From positions 98,041-162,040 of the forward strand of contig NZ_JOCA01000017.1 in the NCBI RefSeq assembly GCF_000718785.1: a DNA stretch of 64,000 nucleotides, given 5' to 3'. A program made the position numbers and the translations under genes. Source of the stretch: Streptomyces sp. NRRL WC-3626. Its GTDB lineage: Bacteria; Actinomycetota; Actinomycetes; Streptomycetales; Streptomycetaceae. Below the pieces are notes generated by a model that did not search any database, was not told the DNA's origin, and worked only from the letters and a program-made list of their open reading frames with translations. Positions 8,155 to 16,630 of this stretch are shown here, one piece after another (position 1 is the stretch's first letter; each line of letters begins with the position of its first letter).

Positions 8155-9046
8155 AGGACCGACAGCGGCACGGCGGCGACGGCGAGCAGGACGAGCGGGG
8201 CCACGACGGTCACGAGGGTCAGCAGCAGGCCGGCCGAGGCGGCCTTGTCGCCCAGCTCCTCGGAGCTTTCGGGAGTGATCCCGAACGTGACGGCGGACAC
8301 CGGCAGCAGCGGGACCGGCTCCCCGCCGACCCGGACGGTCGCCACGACCTTCCGGTCCACCGTCTGGTCGATGGCGATGCCGGTCTGCCGGTCGACGTAA
8401 CCGACCAGCGTCGACTCCCCCCGGTAGGCGAGGGGGACGGGGTCCGGCAGTGCGGACAGCGCCTCGGGCGTCAACCGTTCCCGGGCCCCGCCGTCGAGTC
8501 CGGGGACCAGCGCGGCGACGAGCTTCTTCGGCAGGGCGGGCGGCAGCGGTCCGAGCACCTCCGGGTCCTTGACCGCGGCCGACACGCCGATCTTGTAGAC
8601 GTTCACCGTACGGCCCTGGCGTTGTGAGGATCCCGTGTAGCGGACCGGCACGACGGAACGGGTCGTCGAGTCGTAGTACGTGTACGAGTCGTCCTGGGCG
8701 GCATCCGGCGGAAAGGCCGAACTCAGCGCGCCCCGCGAGGGTTCGACGGCGGTCGAGTCCGGCGGTGACGTCCCCTCCCTGCTGACTCTGTCGACGGCGT
8801 ACGTCTTCGAGCTGGGCTCCGGTCGACGGTGACCGGGATGCCGGACCTGACCGCGTGGGCGGTGTCCCCGGACCGCAGGGCCTCGTCGTCCAGCATGGTG
8901 GCCCTGCCCGCGTAGCGCACCGTCAGGTCGGTGTCACCGGGCAGCTCGGTGAGTCCGGGGGCGACGACGAAGCGTACGACCGCCGCGAGCGCGGCCAGGA
9001 CGACGGTCAGGGTGATGAGCACGATCGATGAACGACGAGCGGACAC
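8103..9046 (-). pseudogene. DUF3068 (PorA-family) membrane protein, frameshifted
   Basis: Two minus-strand frames together make one DUF3068 protein. The first, from the ATG at 9046, has an N-terminal membrane anchor (VLITLTVVLAALAAVVRFVV) and runs through RSGIPVTVDRSP. The reading then belongs to another frame, which continues SKTYAVDRVSREGTSPPDS into the conserved body and ends with a second membrane segment near 8200 and a basic tail. The frame change lies around 8811-8822, near a short C run, and one missing base would explain it. No stop interrupts the second frame. It may be a real pseudogene or a sequencing error. The start follows AGGAGG and lies 21 bases after oxiA, so it is the distal gene of the lcp1 operon. 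Confidence 0.75.
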
Positions 9047-9067
9047 GGTGTCCTCCTGTCACGGGTG

Positions 9068-9544
9068 TCACATGCGGTCGGCGCCGGCTCTGATCGCCTG
9101 GCGGATCCGGGGGTAGGTGCCGCAGCGGCAGATGTTGCGGATGCCGTCCAGGTCGGCCTCGGTGATCGTCCGGCCCTCCTCCCCGACCCGGCGGACCAGG
9201 GCGACGGCGGCCATGATCTGGCCGGGCTGGCAGTAGCCGCACTGCGCCACGTCCAGGTCGAGCCACGCCTCCTGCATCGGGTGCAGCTCCGCGCCCACCG
9301 TGGCCGGGAGCCCCTCGATGGTGGTCACCTCGTCCGACGGACGCAGTTCCTTCACGGGGATGGCGCAGGGATTGGCCGCCCTGCCGTTGAGGTGACTGGT
9401 GCACGCCTTGCAGACATTGATGCCGCAGCCGTACTTCGGCCCGGTGACGCCCAGGACGTCACGCAGGACCCACAGGAGCCGCTCGTCGTCCGGGACGTCG
9501 ACGGTGACCTGCTCGCCGTTGAGGCGGAACGTGTGCTCGGGCAC
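9068..9544 (-). CDS. oxiA: Aldehyde oxidoreductase small subunit, [2Fe-2S] protein (OxiA-like)
   Basis: A 158-residue iron-sulfur subunit of the isoquinoline 1-oxidoreductase/xanthine oxidase family. The N-terminal plant-type cluster is held by GCGINVCKAC and a later NPC. The C-terminal cluster is held by CGYCQPGQIM and CRCGTY. The GTG at 9544 is the only start that fits the family length; it lies 17 bases after the oxiB stop. In Streptomyces sp. K30 oxiA and oxiB follow lcp and encode a dehydrogenase that oxidises the aldehydes made when Lcp cuts polyisoprene. The same order occurs here (lcp1-oxiB-oxiA). Confidence 0.92.
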   Translation of the reverse strand: MPEHTFRLNGEQVTVDVPDDERLLWVLRDVLGVTGPKYGCGINVCKACTSHLNGRAANPCAIPVKELRPSDEVTTIEGLPATVGAELHPMQEAWLDLDVAQCGYCQPGQIMAAVALVRRVGEEGRTITEADLDGIRNICRCGTYPRIRQAIRAGADRM

Positions 9545-9561
9545 GGGAACTCCCTGGTGTG

Positions 9562-11856
9562 TCAGCGGACATGGTCCAGGCCGTCCACGGGGGACGCCGG
9601 GACGGGCGGGACGGTGGGCTTGGGCTCGAAGGAGAGCGTGCCGTGATTGACCGGGAAGACGGTCGGCATGGTCCCGGTGGCGCGGCCGTACGCACAGGCG
9701 ACGGCGGCCATCGACGCGGCCACCCCCAGTTCCCCGGCGCCTCCGGGCCTGCCGGTGCTGTCCGGCAGGACGACGACCTTCAGCTCGGGCGGAGTGTTCC
9801 ACTGCCGGGTGTAGAAGTAGTTGTCCCAGCTGGCTTCCAGGAAGTGACCGTCCTCCAGATGCAGGCTGGAGGTCAGGGTCAGGGCGATGCCGTCCATGAG
9901 GCAGCCCATCATCTGCGCCTCCAGCCCCCGCGGATTGACGGGGAGGCCGACGTCCACGGCGACGACCGCCCTGGTGACGCGCGGGCCGGCGACGCCGTCG
10001 CGGACGGGACGGCCGACCGTCTCCGGGCGGCAGTCGATCTCCACCAGGACCGCGCAGGCGGAGTGGTACTCCGAGTGGAAGGCGATGCCCTGGGCCGTGC
10101 CGGCCGGCATGCTCCTGCCCCAGTCGCCCACCTCGGCGGCCTTGTCCAGCACCGCGCGGAACCGATCGTCCCGCAGGAAGTCGTGCCGGAACCGGAAGGG
10201 ATCCTTTCCCATGGTCGCGGCGAGCCGGTCGACGAGGAGTTCCCGGGCGCAGGTGACGTCGGGGGAGTACACATTGCGCATGCTGCCCGTGTTGAAGCCC
10301 TTGTCGGTCTCGCTCAGCAGCCGGCTGTTGACCCCGAAGTCGTACGGCATCGACTGGGAGAGCTGGAAGAACGTCTCCGAGAACCCGATGTCACCCACCG
10401 GGAGCCGCGCCGCCAGGGCGGTGAAGATCTCGCCCAGACCGTGGCCGAGGTCGGTGGCGACACTGGTGTGCCGCTGCCGGTAGGCGAGGACGGTGTCGCC
10501 GAGGTAGGAGATCCGTACCCGCGAGGTGGCCATCGGGTGGGTGCGCCCCTGACGGGAGTCGTCCGCGCGGTGCCACATCAGCTTCACCGGTTTGCGGATC
10601 CTCTCGGAGACCTCCACGGCCTCCAGCGCGGCGTCGAAGAAGAGCTTGCGGCCGAACGACCCGCCCCCTTCGGTGACATGCACGGTCACCGCACCGAGCG
10701 GCAGTCCGAGCCTGGCGGCGATCGCCTCCTTCGCGACGATCGGTGCCTTCAGGCTCGACCAGACCTCGGCCCGGCCGGAACGGACGTCGGCGATCGCGCA
10801 GTTCGGCTCCAGCGCGCTGTTGCTGCGGAAGTGGAAGGTGAACCGCTCCTCCACACTAGGCGTCAACGGCGGCAGTCCGAGCGGCAGTTCGGCCGCCCGC
10901 AGTTCCCTCAGCACCGACGCGTCGGACTTGCCCTCGGCGCTCCCGGGCCGCCACGTGACCCGCAGGGCGCGTACGGCGTCGATGCACCGGCCGAAGGTGG
11001 TCGCCCGTACCGCCACCCCGGTCGGGATGACGACGACGTCCGTGACCCCGGACATGGCCCGGACCTCCGGGAGGTTGGCCACCGAGCCGACCCTGCCGTT
11101 GATGGTCGGAGGCCGGCACACCATCGTGGGAAGGGCGTCCGGGACGTTCAGGTCCATCGTGAACCTCTTGCGTCCGGTGACCGCGTCGAGGGCGTCGACC
11201 CGGCCGTGCGGCTTTCCGATGACGGTGAACATGTCGCGCGGCTTCAGCCGCACGCTCACCTGCTCGGCCCGTACGCCCGCCGCCTTCTCGGAGAGTTCCC
11301 CGATGCCGGCGCTCCGGTTGCCGGGGCCGCCGACGACTCCCGCCTTCAGGGTCAGTTCGGTGACGGGAACACCCCAGTCCCGCGCGGCCGCCCGGAGCAG
11401 CCGGTCGCGGGCGACGGCGGCGGCCACCCGGATCGGGGTGTAGGTCGAGAACGTCGTGTTCGAGCCGCCGGTGAGCTGATTGAACAGCAGCTCCGGCCGT
11501 GCGTCGGCGAGGGTGATGTGCACCCGTCGCAGGGGGATGCCGAGTTCCTCGGCGATCAGCATGGCCGTCGACGTGGTGATGCCCTGTCCGACCTCGGTCC
11601 TCGGCAGCGCGAAGGACACGGTCCCGTCCGGGTTCACCTCGACCGTGATGAGGCCGGACGTCGGCAGGGCCGCCGCCGTCATCACGTCGTTGAGGTCGAT
11701 CAGTTCCGTGATCTCCGGCGAGGGGATGTCCGCCCGTGCCTCGGACGGGGGGACGAGCTGGGCCGCGGTCACCAGTGTCGGAGCGGCCAGTACGTATCCG
11801 AGGAACCGGCGCCGGGCGAAGGGCTGTGCCTTGTCGTCACTGTGCGATGTCGTCAT
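9562..11856 (-). CDS. oxiB: Molybdopterin aldehyde oxidoreductase large subunit, Tat-exported (OxiB-like)
   Basis: A 764-residue molybdopterin-binding subunit of the isoquinoline 1-oxidoreductase beta type. A twin-arginine signal (ARRRFLGYVLAAPTLVTAAQ) is followed by the family motifs GQGITT, LTGGSNTT and EGGGSFGRK. The family length is 700-770 residues. It pairs with the 2Fe-2S subunit encoded next. The Tat signal places the folded heterodimer outside the membrane, where aldehyde-ended oligoisoprenoids from Lcp would appear. The ATG at 11856 follows GTGGGG. A strong hairpin sits between lcp1 and this gene and may lower its expression relative to lcp1. Confidence 0.92.
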   Translation of the reverse strand: MTTSHSDDKAQPFARRRFLGYVLAAPTLVTAAQLVPPSEARADIPSPEITELIDLNDVMTAAALPTSGLITVEVNPDGTVSFALPRTEVGQGITTSTAMLIAEELGIPLRRVHITLADARPELLFNQLTGGSNTTFSTYTPIRVAAAVARDRLLRAAARDWGVPVTELTLKAGVVGGPGNRSAGIGELSEKAAGVRAEQVSVRLKPRDMFTVIGKPHGRVDALDAVTGRKRFTMDLNVPDALPTMVCRPPTINGRVGSVANLPEVRAMSGVTDVVVIPTGVAVRATTFGRCIDAVRALRVTWRPGSAEGKSDASVLRELRAAELPLGLPPLTPSVEERFTFHFRSNSALEPNCAIADVRSGRAEVWSSLKAPIVAKEAIAARLGLPLGAVTVHVTEGGGSFGRKLFFDAALEAVEVSERIRKPVKLMWHRADDSRQGRTHPMATSRVRISYLGDTVLAYRQRHTSVATDLGHGLGEIFTALAARLPVGDIGFSETFFQLSQSMPYDFGVNSRLLSETDKGFNTGSMRNVYSPDVTCARELLVDRLAATMGKDPFRFRHDFLRDDRFRAVLDKAAEVGDWGRSMPAGTAQGIAFHSEYHSACAVLVEIDCRPETVGRPVRDGVAGPRVTRAVVAVDVGLPVNPRGLEAQMMGCLMDGIALTLTSSLHLEDGHFLEASWDNYFYTRQWNTPPELKVVVLPDSTGRPGGAGELGVAASMAAVACAYGRATGTMPTVFPVNHGTLSFEPKPTVPPVPASPVDGLDHVR

Positions 11857-11886
11857 CGTCCCCACTCGGGTTCGTGATCGGAGGCC

Positions 11887-11914
11887 CCGGCACCGGCGGC
11901 TTCGCCGGTGCCGG
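11887..11914. terminator. Strong hairpin between lcp1 and oxiB
   Basis: A perfect 12-base-pair stem (CCGGCACCGGCG pairing with CGCCGGTGCCGG) with a four-base loop fills much of the 65-base lcp1-oxiB gap. There is no U-tract, as is common for streptomycete terminators. It could end lcp1 mRNA partially or protect its 3' end. Confidence 0.75.
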
Positions 11915-11921
11915 ACGTGGT

Positions 11922-13145
11922 TCAGGTGGGACGGTTGGTGTCCGGGATCTCGAGGTGGATGCCCCGTCCCTCGGAGAGGAAGAGCAGGACGAACTTGCGC
12001 AGCGCCTCCTCCAGCGCCCACGCGGCCTGGGGGATCAGCGGCAGCGGGATGAGCCCTTCGCGGAAGGCCACCAGCAGCGGCCAGGCGGCGCTGATCAGCG
12101 GCTGCCAGAACGGCTCCCGGTCCAGCCCGATCAGATCGCCGGTCCGGTCGCCGAGTGTGTACCGGGCGAAGCCGTTGATGAGCGGCCGGGTGAGGCCGGC
12201 GTCGAGTTCCGCGACGATGTCGAGGAGGACGTCGGTGAGGTTGATGCCTTCGGGGGTGGAGTCCAGGATCGGGTCGAGGACCTGCCGGGACTGCGCGTCG
12301 GCCTCGGCCCAGGTGGCGGGGATGTACTCGTCCCGGACGCCGAGCATGTGCGCGGTCACCTGCCACACGTGCAGATAGCCGTCCGACTCCGCGGTCGTGA
12401 CCGGCACCCGCCAGTCTTTTAGCTTGCGCATGACAAACGTGGCCAGGCTGTGCCAGGTCACCATGATGTCGGCCTGGCTGATGGGGATCGTCTGGCCGCC
12501 GCTGGTCCGGGTCCAGCCCGGGGACTGCGGCAGCAGATGCCGTACGGCCGCGTGCACGACCCGGGTCTTCACGGCGGTCACGATCATGCCGCCCTGGGGC
12601 TGGTAGGCGTCCAGGTCCCCGACGTCGTAACCGAGTTGGGCCGTCTTGGCGATGCGGTCCTTCATGTCCGCGCCGCCCTTGGAGTAGTAGACGGCGCGTG
12701 CCTCCCGGGGGATGGCGGTGCTCATCAGGCCGCTGCCCAGGCCGTACAGGGCCCCGGTGTAGATGCCCTTCTTCGTGGTGAACCGGGCGGCGGCCGTGAG
12801 CTTGTTCCGGTCCGTCCAGGACGGCAGTTGCCGTGCGTGCTCCATGAAGTCGCGCAGGTCGGCGGGGAGTCCGGCCGGCAGCGGCTGGTCGTTGCGGGTC
12901 CACTTGCGCAGCGCCTCGTTGGCCTTGGCCGTGTCGCCGCGGTCGATCACGGCCGCGACCAGCCGGTCCACCTCCTCGTCCCAGACCCATTCCGGGTCGA
13001 CGCCCGCCCCCGTGCCGGCCACCGAACCGCTCGGCGACCACGTCCACAGGGACCGCGCGCGGGCCGGTGACGCCAGGCTCAGCGCCCCGAACGCCCCCAG
13101 GGTCCCGCCCGCGACCAGCATCCTGCGCCTGCTGAGTCCGTCCAT
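11922..13145 (-). CDS. lcp: Latex clearing protein Lcp1 (rubber oxygenase, DUF2236)
   Basis: A 407-residue heme b rubber oxygenase with a Tat signal (SRRRMLVAGG). Lcp cleaves poly(cis-1,4-isoprene) outside the cell into oligomers with aldehyde and ketone ends. The residues known to matter in LcpK30 occur at the same numbers: E148 (IPRE), R164, K167 and T168 (DRIAKT), and the heme-ligand H198 (RVVHAAVRH). The length is the same as I recall for LcpK30. GGAGGAG precedes the ATG at 13145. It is the first gene of a run with oxiB, oxiA and a broken DUF3068 gene, and is divergent from a TetR. The extracellular dioxygenase role rests on family knowledge plus these residues. Confidence 0.95.
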   Translation of the reverse strand: MDGLSRRRMLVAGGTLGAFGALSLASPARARSLWTWSPSGSVAGTGAGVDPEWVWDEEVDRLVAAVIDRGDTAKANEALRKWTRNDQPLPAGLPADLRDFMEHARQLPSWTDRNKLTAAARFTTKKGIYTGALYGLGSGLMSTAIPREARAVYYSKGGADMKDRIAKTAQLGYDVGDLDAYQPQGGMIVTAVKTRVVHAAVRHLLPQSPGWTRTSGGQTIPISQADIMVTWHSLATFVMRKLKDWRVPVTTAESDGYLHVWQVTAHMLGVRDEYIPATWAEADAQSRQVLDPILDSTPEGINLTDVLLDIVAELDAGLTRPLINGFARYTLGDRTGDLIGLDREPFWQPLISAAWPLLVAFREGLIPLPLIPQAAWALEEALRKFVLLFLSEGRGIHLEIPDTNRPT

Positions 13146-13197
13146 CGCTGCGCACTCCTCCTCGACTTCTGTGGCGGTGCTGCGTGAGTTGATACGA

Positions 13198-13224
13198 TGA
13201 AACAGATGCTGCTCCGTTGTTTCA
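13198..13224. promoter_or_regulatory. Inverted repeat in the lcp1/tetR divergent promoter
   Basis: TGAAACA at 13198-13204 and TGTTTCA at 13218-13224 are perfect inverted arms separated by 13 bases, in the 138-base gap between lcp1 and tetR. On the minus strand the right arm overlaps TTGAAA, a possible -35 element for lcp1, so a bound repressor would cover the promoter. A likely operator for the adjacent TetR, by position. Confidence 0.5.
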
Positions 13225-13283
13225 ACAGGGGAGCACATGCGTGACGTGAGCGCCAGAGGCCGCGCAGAATCGGGGAGGCAATC

Positions 13284-13952
13284 GTGGAACCTGTCCTGTC
13301 GGCCCTCATGAGGCCGTCCGGCGACCCCTCCGTCCTGGAGGTCGCGTTCACCGAGGCCGTGGAAGGTGCCGGACGGGACGACGAGATGACGGAACGTCTG
13401 CTCGACGCCGCCCGTGACCTGTTCTGCCGCATGGGCGTCAGACGCTCGACCATGGCGGACGTGGCGGGGCGGGCCGGCGTCTCCCGGATCACCGTCTACC
13501 GCCGGTTCACCACCAAGGACCGGCTCGTCGAGCAGGTCGTACGGCGGGAGTTCCGGCGCTACTTCGACCGGTTCATGGTGGACATCCAGGACGCCGAGAC
13601 CGTGGCCGACCGGGTCGTCCTCGGATTCGTGAGCTCCTTGCGGGCCATCCGCGGCAACCGGCTCATCGGCGGTCTCATGGCCGCCGAGCCGGACGCGGTC
13701 GTACCGTCCATGACCACCGACGGGGGCCACACCCTGGCCGTGGTGCAGCGGTTCGTCGCCTCCCGGCTGCGCCAGGAGCAGCGCGCGGGCAACGTCCGCG
13801 ACGGCGTGGACGTGAACCTGGTCGCGGAGATGATGGTCCGCGTCTCCGCCTCCTTCCTCGTCATCCCCAGCCAGGTGATCGACCTCGACGACGACGAGCG
13901 ACTGCGCGCGGTGGCCAGGCGGTTCTTGGTGCCGATGCTCGAACCGTGCTGA
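13284..13952 (+). CDS. TetR regulator divergent from lcp1 (LcpR-like candidate)
   Basis: A 222-residue TetR protein. The DNA-binding domain is STMADVAGRAGVSRITVYRR at about residues 51-70, followed by FTTKDRLVEQ. Starts at GTG 13284 behind GGGAGG. It is clearly paralogous to the TetR at 57268: RAGVSR(I/V)TVYRRF, TKDRLVE and MVRV(S/A)SFL are shared. A TetR regulator (LcpR) controls lcp in Gordonia polyisoprenivorans, so this gene is the natural candidate regulator of lcp1-oxiBA. The inducer is unknown. Confidence 0.9.
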   Translation: MEPVLSALMRPSGDPSVLEVAFTEAVEGAGRDDEMTERLLDAARDLFCRMGVRRSTMADVAGRAGVSRITVYRRFTTKDRLVEQVVRREFRRYFDRFMVDIQDAETVADRVVLGFVSSLRAIRGNRLIGGLMAAEPDAVVPSMTTDGGHTLAVVQRFVASRLRQEQRAGNVRDGVDVNLVAEMMVRVSASFLVIPSQVIDLDDDERLRAVARRFLVPMLEPC

Positions 13953-14114
13953 GAACTCCTGTTGGCGATGCGTCAATACCCGCCAACCGCACGGTCGCCA
14001 AGTCGCATCGGTGGAACAGCGAGCAGGGCACGGCCTATTGACTCCGGGCCAATAGCCGTTCACTGTGAGGACCGCTCAGAGTCCGCTCACGCTTCGCGAG
14101 GGAGGGAGCCCGCC

Positions 14115-15935
14115 GTGGCCACAGCAGAACAGCCGCACCCGTCCGCCGAAGGGCTGACGATCACCGCGTTACTGCGTCGCAACGCCCAGCAGTACCCCGA
14201 GCGCCCGGCGCTGACCACCGGCATCGGCCCGGACGCCGGAACCCTGACCTGGTCGCAGCTGCGCGCCGAGGTCGCCGCCCTCACCCGCGGCCTCACGCTC
14301 CTCGGACTGGAGCGCGGCGACCGCATGCTCATCGCGATGTCCGCACGGGCGGAGCACTGGATCGCCGACCTCGCCGCGGTCCACGCCGGAGCCCTGCCCT
14401 GCAGCACGTACGACACGATGGGCACCGAGCAGATCGGCGTGCTCGCCCGGCACAGCGCCGCCACCGTCCTCCTCCTGGAGGGCGAGGAGCAGGTACGGCG
14501 CTGGCAGCCGCTCCTGGACGACCTGCCGGACCTGCGCGCCGTCGTCGTACTCGACTGGGACGCCGCTCCCGCAGGCGACCCGCGCTTCGTCGCCTACACA
14601 GCCGTACGCGGCGCCACCGCGCCCGACGACGCCGCGTTCGAGGCGCTCACCGACGCCGTCACCCCCGACCGGCCGCTCGCCCTCACCTACACCGCCGGCA
14701 CGACCGGCGATCCCAAGGGCGTGGTGCTCACCCATCGCAACGTCATCCACGAGTGCCTGATGCAGCAACAGCTCGTCCCCCTCCCCGAGCACCCGCGGTC
14801 CCTCGCGTACCTGCCGCCGGCGCATGTCGCCGGGCGCGTCCTCGGGATCCACATGCCGGTCTGCGACGCCGGCCATGTCACGATCTGCCCGGCACCCGGC
14901 GGGCTTCTGCCCGCACTCCGCACGGTGCGCCCACAGGTCTTCTTCGGCGTCCCCCGAGTCTGGGAGAAGATCGCCGCCGCCCTGCGGGCGGAGCTCGCGG
15001 CCCTGCCCGCGGAGCAGGCCGAGCCCGTCGCGCAGGCCCGCGGGACCGCCCTGGAGGTGCACCGGCTGCGCTCCGAGGGAACGGACCTCCCGGCGGAGCT
15101 CACCGGGCCGCTGGAACAGCTCGACACACAGGTGATGCGCCCGTTCCGGGCCGCCGTGGGGCTCGACGACTGCCACCGGGCCTTCAACGGCGCGGCCCCC
15201 GTCCCGACCGCCGTCCAGGAGTTCCTGGCGAGCGTGGGACTGCCGGTGTACGAGGTGTGGGGCCTGACCGAGACCACCGGCGCGGCGACGATCAGCGTCC
15301 CGGGCGCGTTCGCGCCCGGCTCGGCGGGCCGGCCGGGACCGGGCATCGAGGTCGAGGAGGCCGGCGACGGGGAACTGCTCGTCCGCGGCCCCGTCGTCTG
15401 CGCCGGCTATCTGCGCGCCGACGGCACCGTCGAGTCCGCGACCGACGCGGACGGCTGGCTGCCCACCGGCGACGTCGGAACCGTCGACTCCCGCGGGCTC
15501 GTCACGGTGACCGACCGCAAGAAGGAGATCATCGTCACCGACGGCGGGAAGAACATCGCCCCGGCCAGGATCGAATCCCTGCTGCGGGCCCACCCGTTGG
15601 TCGCCCACGCCGTCGTGATCGGAGAACGCCGACGCCATCTCACCGCGCTGCTGGTCCTGGACGAGGAGACGGCTCCGTCCTGGGCGCGGGCCCGCGGCAT
15701 CACCGTATCCGGCCCGGACGCGCTGAGCCGCGACCCGGAGGTGCTCGAAGCCCTCGACCGGGCGGTGGCCGAGGCGAACGTGGTCTTCTCCCACGAGGAA
15801 CAGGTCAGGAACCACCGGGTCCTGGCCGGACCCTGGACCACCGAGACCGGCGAGCTGACGCCCGAACTGAGCCTGCGGCGCCGCGCGATCGACGAACTCC
15901 ACGCCGCCACCATCGAGGCGATGTACACGCCCTAG
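14115..15935 (+). CDS. Long-chain acyl-CoA synthetase (FadD-like)
   Basis: A 606-residue AMP-forming ligase. The P-loop is YTAGTTGDPKG near residue 192. Other landmarks are GVPRVWEKI, WGLTETTGA, GDVG and TDRKKEIIVTDGGKNIAP near the C-terminus. The GTG at 14115 follows GAGGGAGG. It heads a run with the TetR and acyl-CoA dehydrogenase genes (gaps of 36 and 38 bases). It probably activates oligo-isoprenoid acids, made by OxiAB, to CoA thioesters. Ordinary long-chain fatty acids are the alternative substrate. It is a paralogue of the ligase at 55312. Confidence 0.9.
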   Translation: MATAEQPHPSAEGLTITALLRRNAQQYPERPALTTGIGPDAGTLTWSQLRAEVAALTRGLTLLGLERGDRMLIAMSARAEHWIADLAAVHAGALPCSTYDTMGTEQIGVLARHSAATVLLLEGEEQVRRWQPLLDDLPDLRAVVVLDWDAAPAGDPRFVAYTAVRGATAPDDAAFEALTDAVTPDRPLALTYTAGTTGDPKGVVLTHRNVIHECLMQQQLVPLPEHPRSLAYLPPAHVAGRVLGIHMPVCDAGHVTICPAPGGLLPALRTVRPQVFFGVPRVWEKIAAALRAELAALPAEQAEPVAQARGTALEVHRLRSEGTDLPAELTGPLEQLDTQVMRPFRAAVGLDDCHRAFNGAAPVPTAVQEFLASVGLPVYEVWGLTETTGAATISVPGAFAPGSAGRPGPGIEVEEAGDGELLVRGPVVCAGYLRADGTVESATDADGWLPTGDVGTVDSRGLVTVTDRKKEIIVTDGGKNIAPARIESLLRAHPLVAHAVVIGERRRHLTALLVLDEETAPSWARARGITVSGPDALSRDPEVLEALDRAVAEANVVFSHEEQVRNHRVLAGPWTTETGELTPELSLRRRAIDELHAATIEAMYTP

Positions 15936-15971
15936 CGGGAACCGCCCGGGACCACGGAAGGACACCACCAC

Positions 15972-16592
15972 ATGGGCGTTGAGCGCCAGGACCGGCGACG
16001 CCGTATGGAGCCGGACGCCCGGCGGGCCGAGATCCTCGGCGTCGCGCGCCGCCAGTTCGGGGCCAGGAGCTACAGCACGGTGTCCCTCTCGGACATCGCG
16101 GCCGAAGCCGGCGTGGCCCGCGCCCTGGTCAGCCACTACTTCGGCAGCAAACGGCAGCTCTACCTGGAGGTGGTCCGGCAGATGATGGTGGTCCCGGCCT
16201 CCGTCTCCGAACGGCTGCCGCCGACCACCGCCGAGGAACGCGTGTCGATCTGCGTCGACCGGTGGCTCGAAGTCGTCGAACGCAACCGGGAGATGTGGCT
16301 CTCCGCCATCGGCCTGGAAGCCCTCGGCAACGACCCGGAGATCGACCGGATCATGCTCGAGGCCGACGAGATCGCCACCGACCGGGTCCTCGAGGCCGCC
16401 ATGATGGCCGACATCACCGAGGGCCGGGAGAAACTCCGGGCGATGATCCGCGCCCACAGCAGCATGCTGAAGGCCGCCTCCCGTGAATGGCTGGTCCGCG
16501 GCACCCTCGGCCGGAGCGATCTGCACGTCATGCTGACCCGCACGGTGCTCCACCTCGTGCACACCGTGTTCCCCGCCCTGCGGGACGACTGA
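15972..16592 (+). CDS. TetR family regulator
   Basis: A 206-residue TetR protein; its helix-turn-helix is LSDIAAEAGVARALVSHYFG at about residues 40-59. The ATG follows GGAAGGAC. It lies between an acyl-CoA synthetase and an acyl-CoA dehydrogenase in one apparent operon, so it is probably an autoregulated repressor that senses an acyl-CoA intermediate. The C-terminal half has no further motif I can name. Confidence 0.9.
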   Translation: MGVERQDRRRRMEPDARRAEILGVARRQFGARSYSTVSLSDIAAEAGVARALVSHYFGSKRQLYLEVVRQMMVVPASVSERLPPTTAEERVSICVDRWLEVVERNREMWLSAIGLEALGNDPEIDRIMLEADEIATDRVLEAAMMADITEGREKLRAMIRAHSSMLKAASREWLVRGTLGRSDLHVMLTRTVLHLVHTVFPALRDD

Positions 16593-16630
16593 GCACACCC
16601 TGACAACCGCGCCAAGGAGACAAGAGCGTC

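Noticed and set aside
9559..11877. Long plus-strand frame opposite oxiB
   Set aside because: Arg/Gly/Asp-rich shadow of the molybdopterin subunit, without any recognisable domain.
13962..14114. Extended N-terminus for the acyl-CoA synthetase
   Set aside because: No family similarity before residue 1 of the GTG start, which has a strong ribosome binding site.
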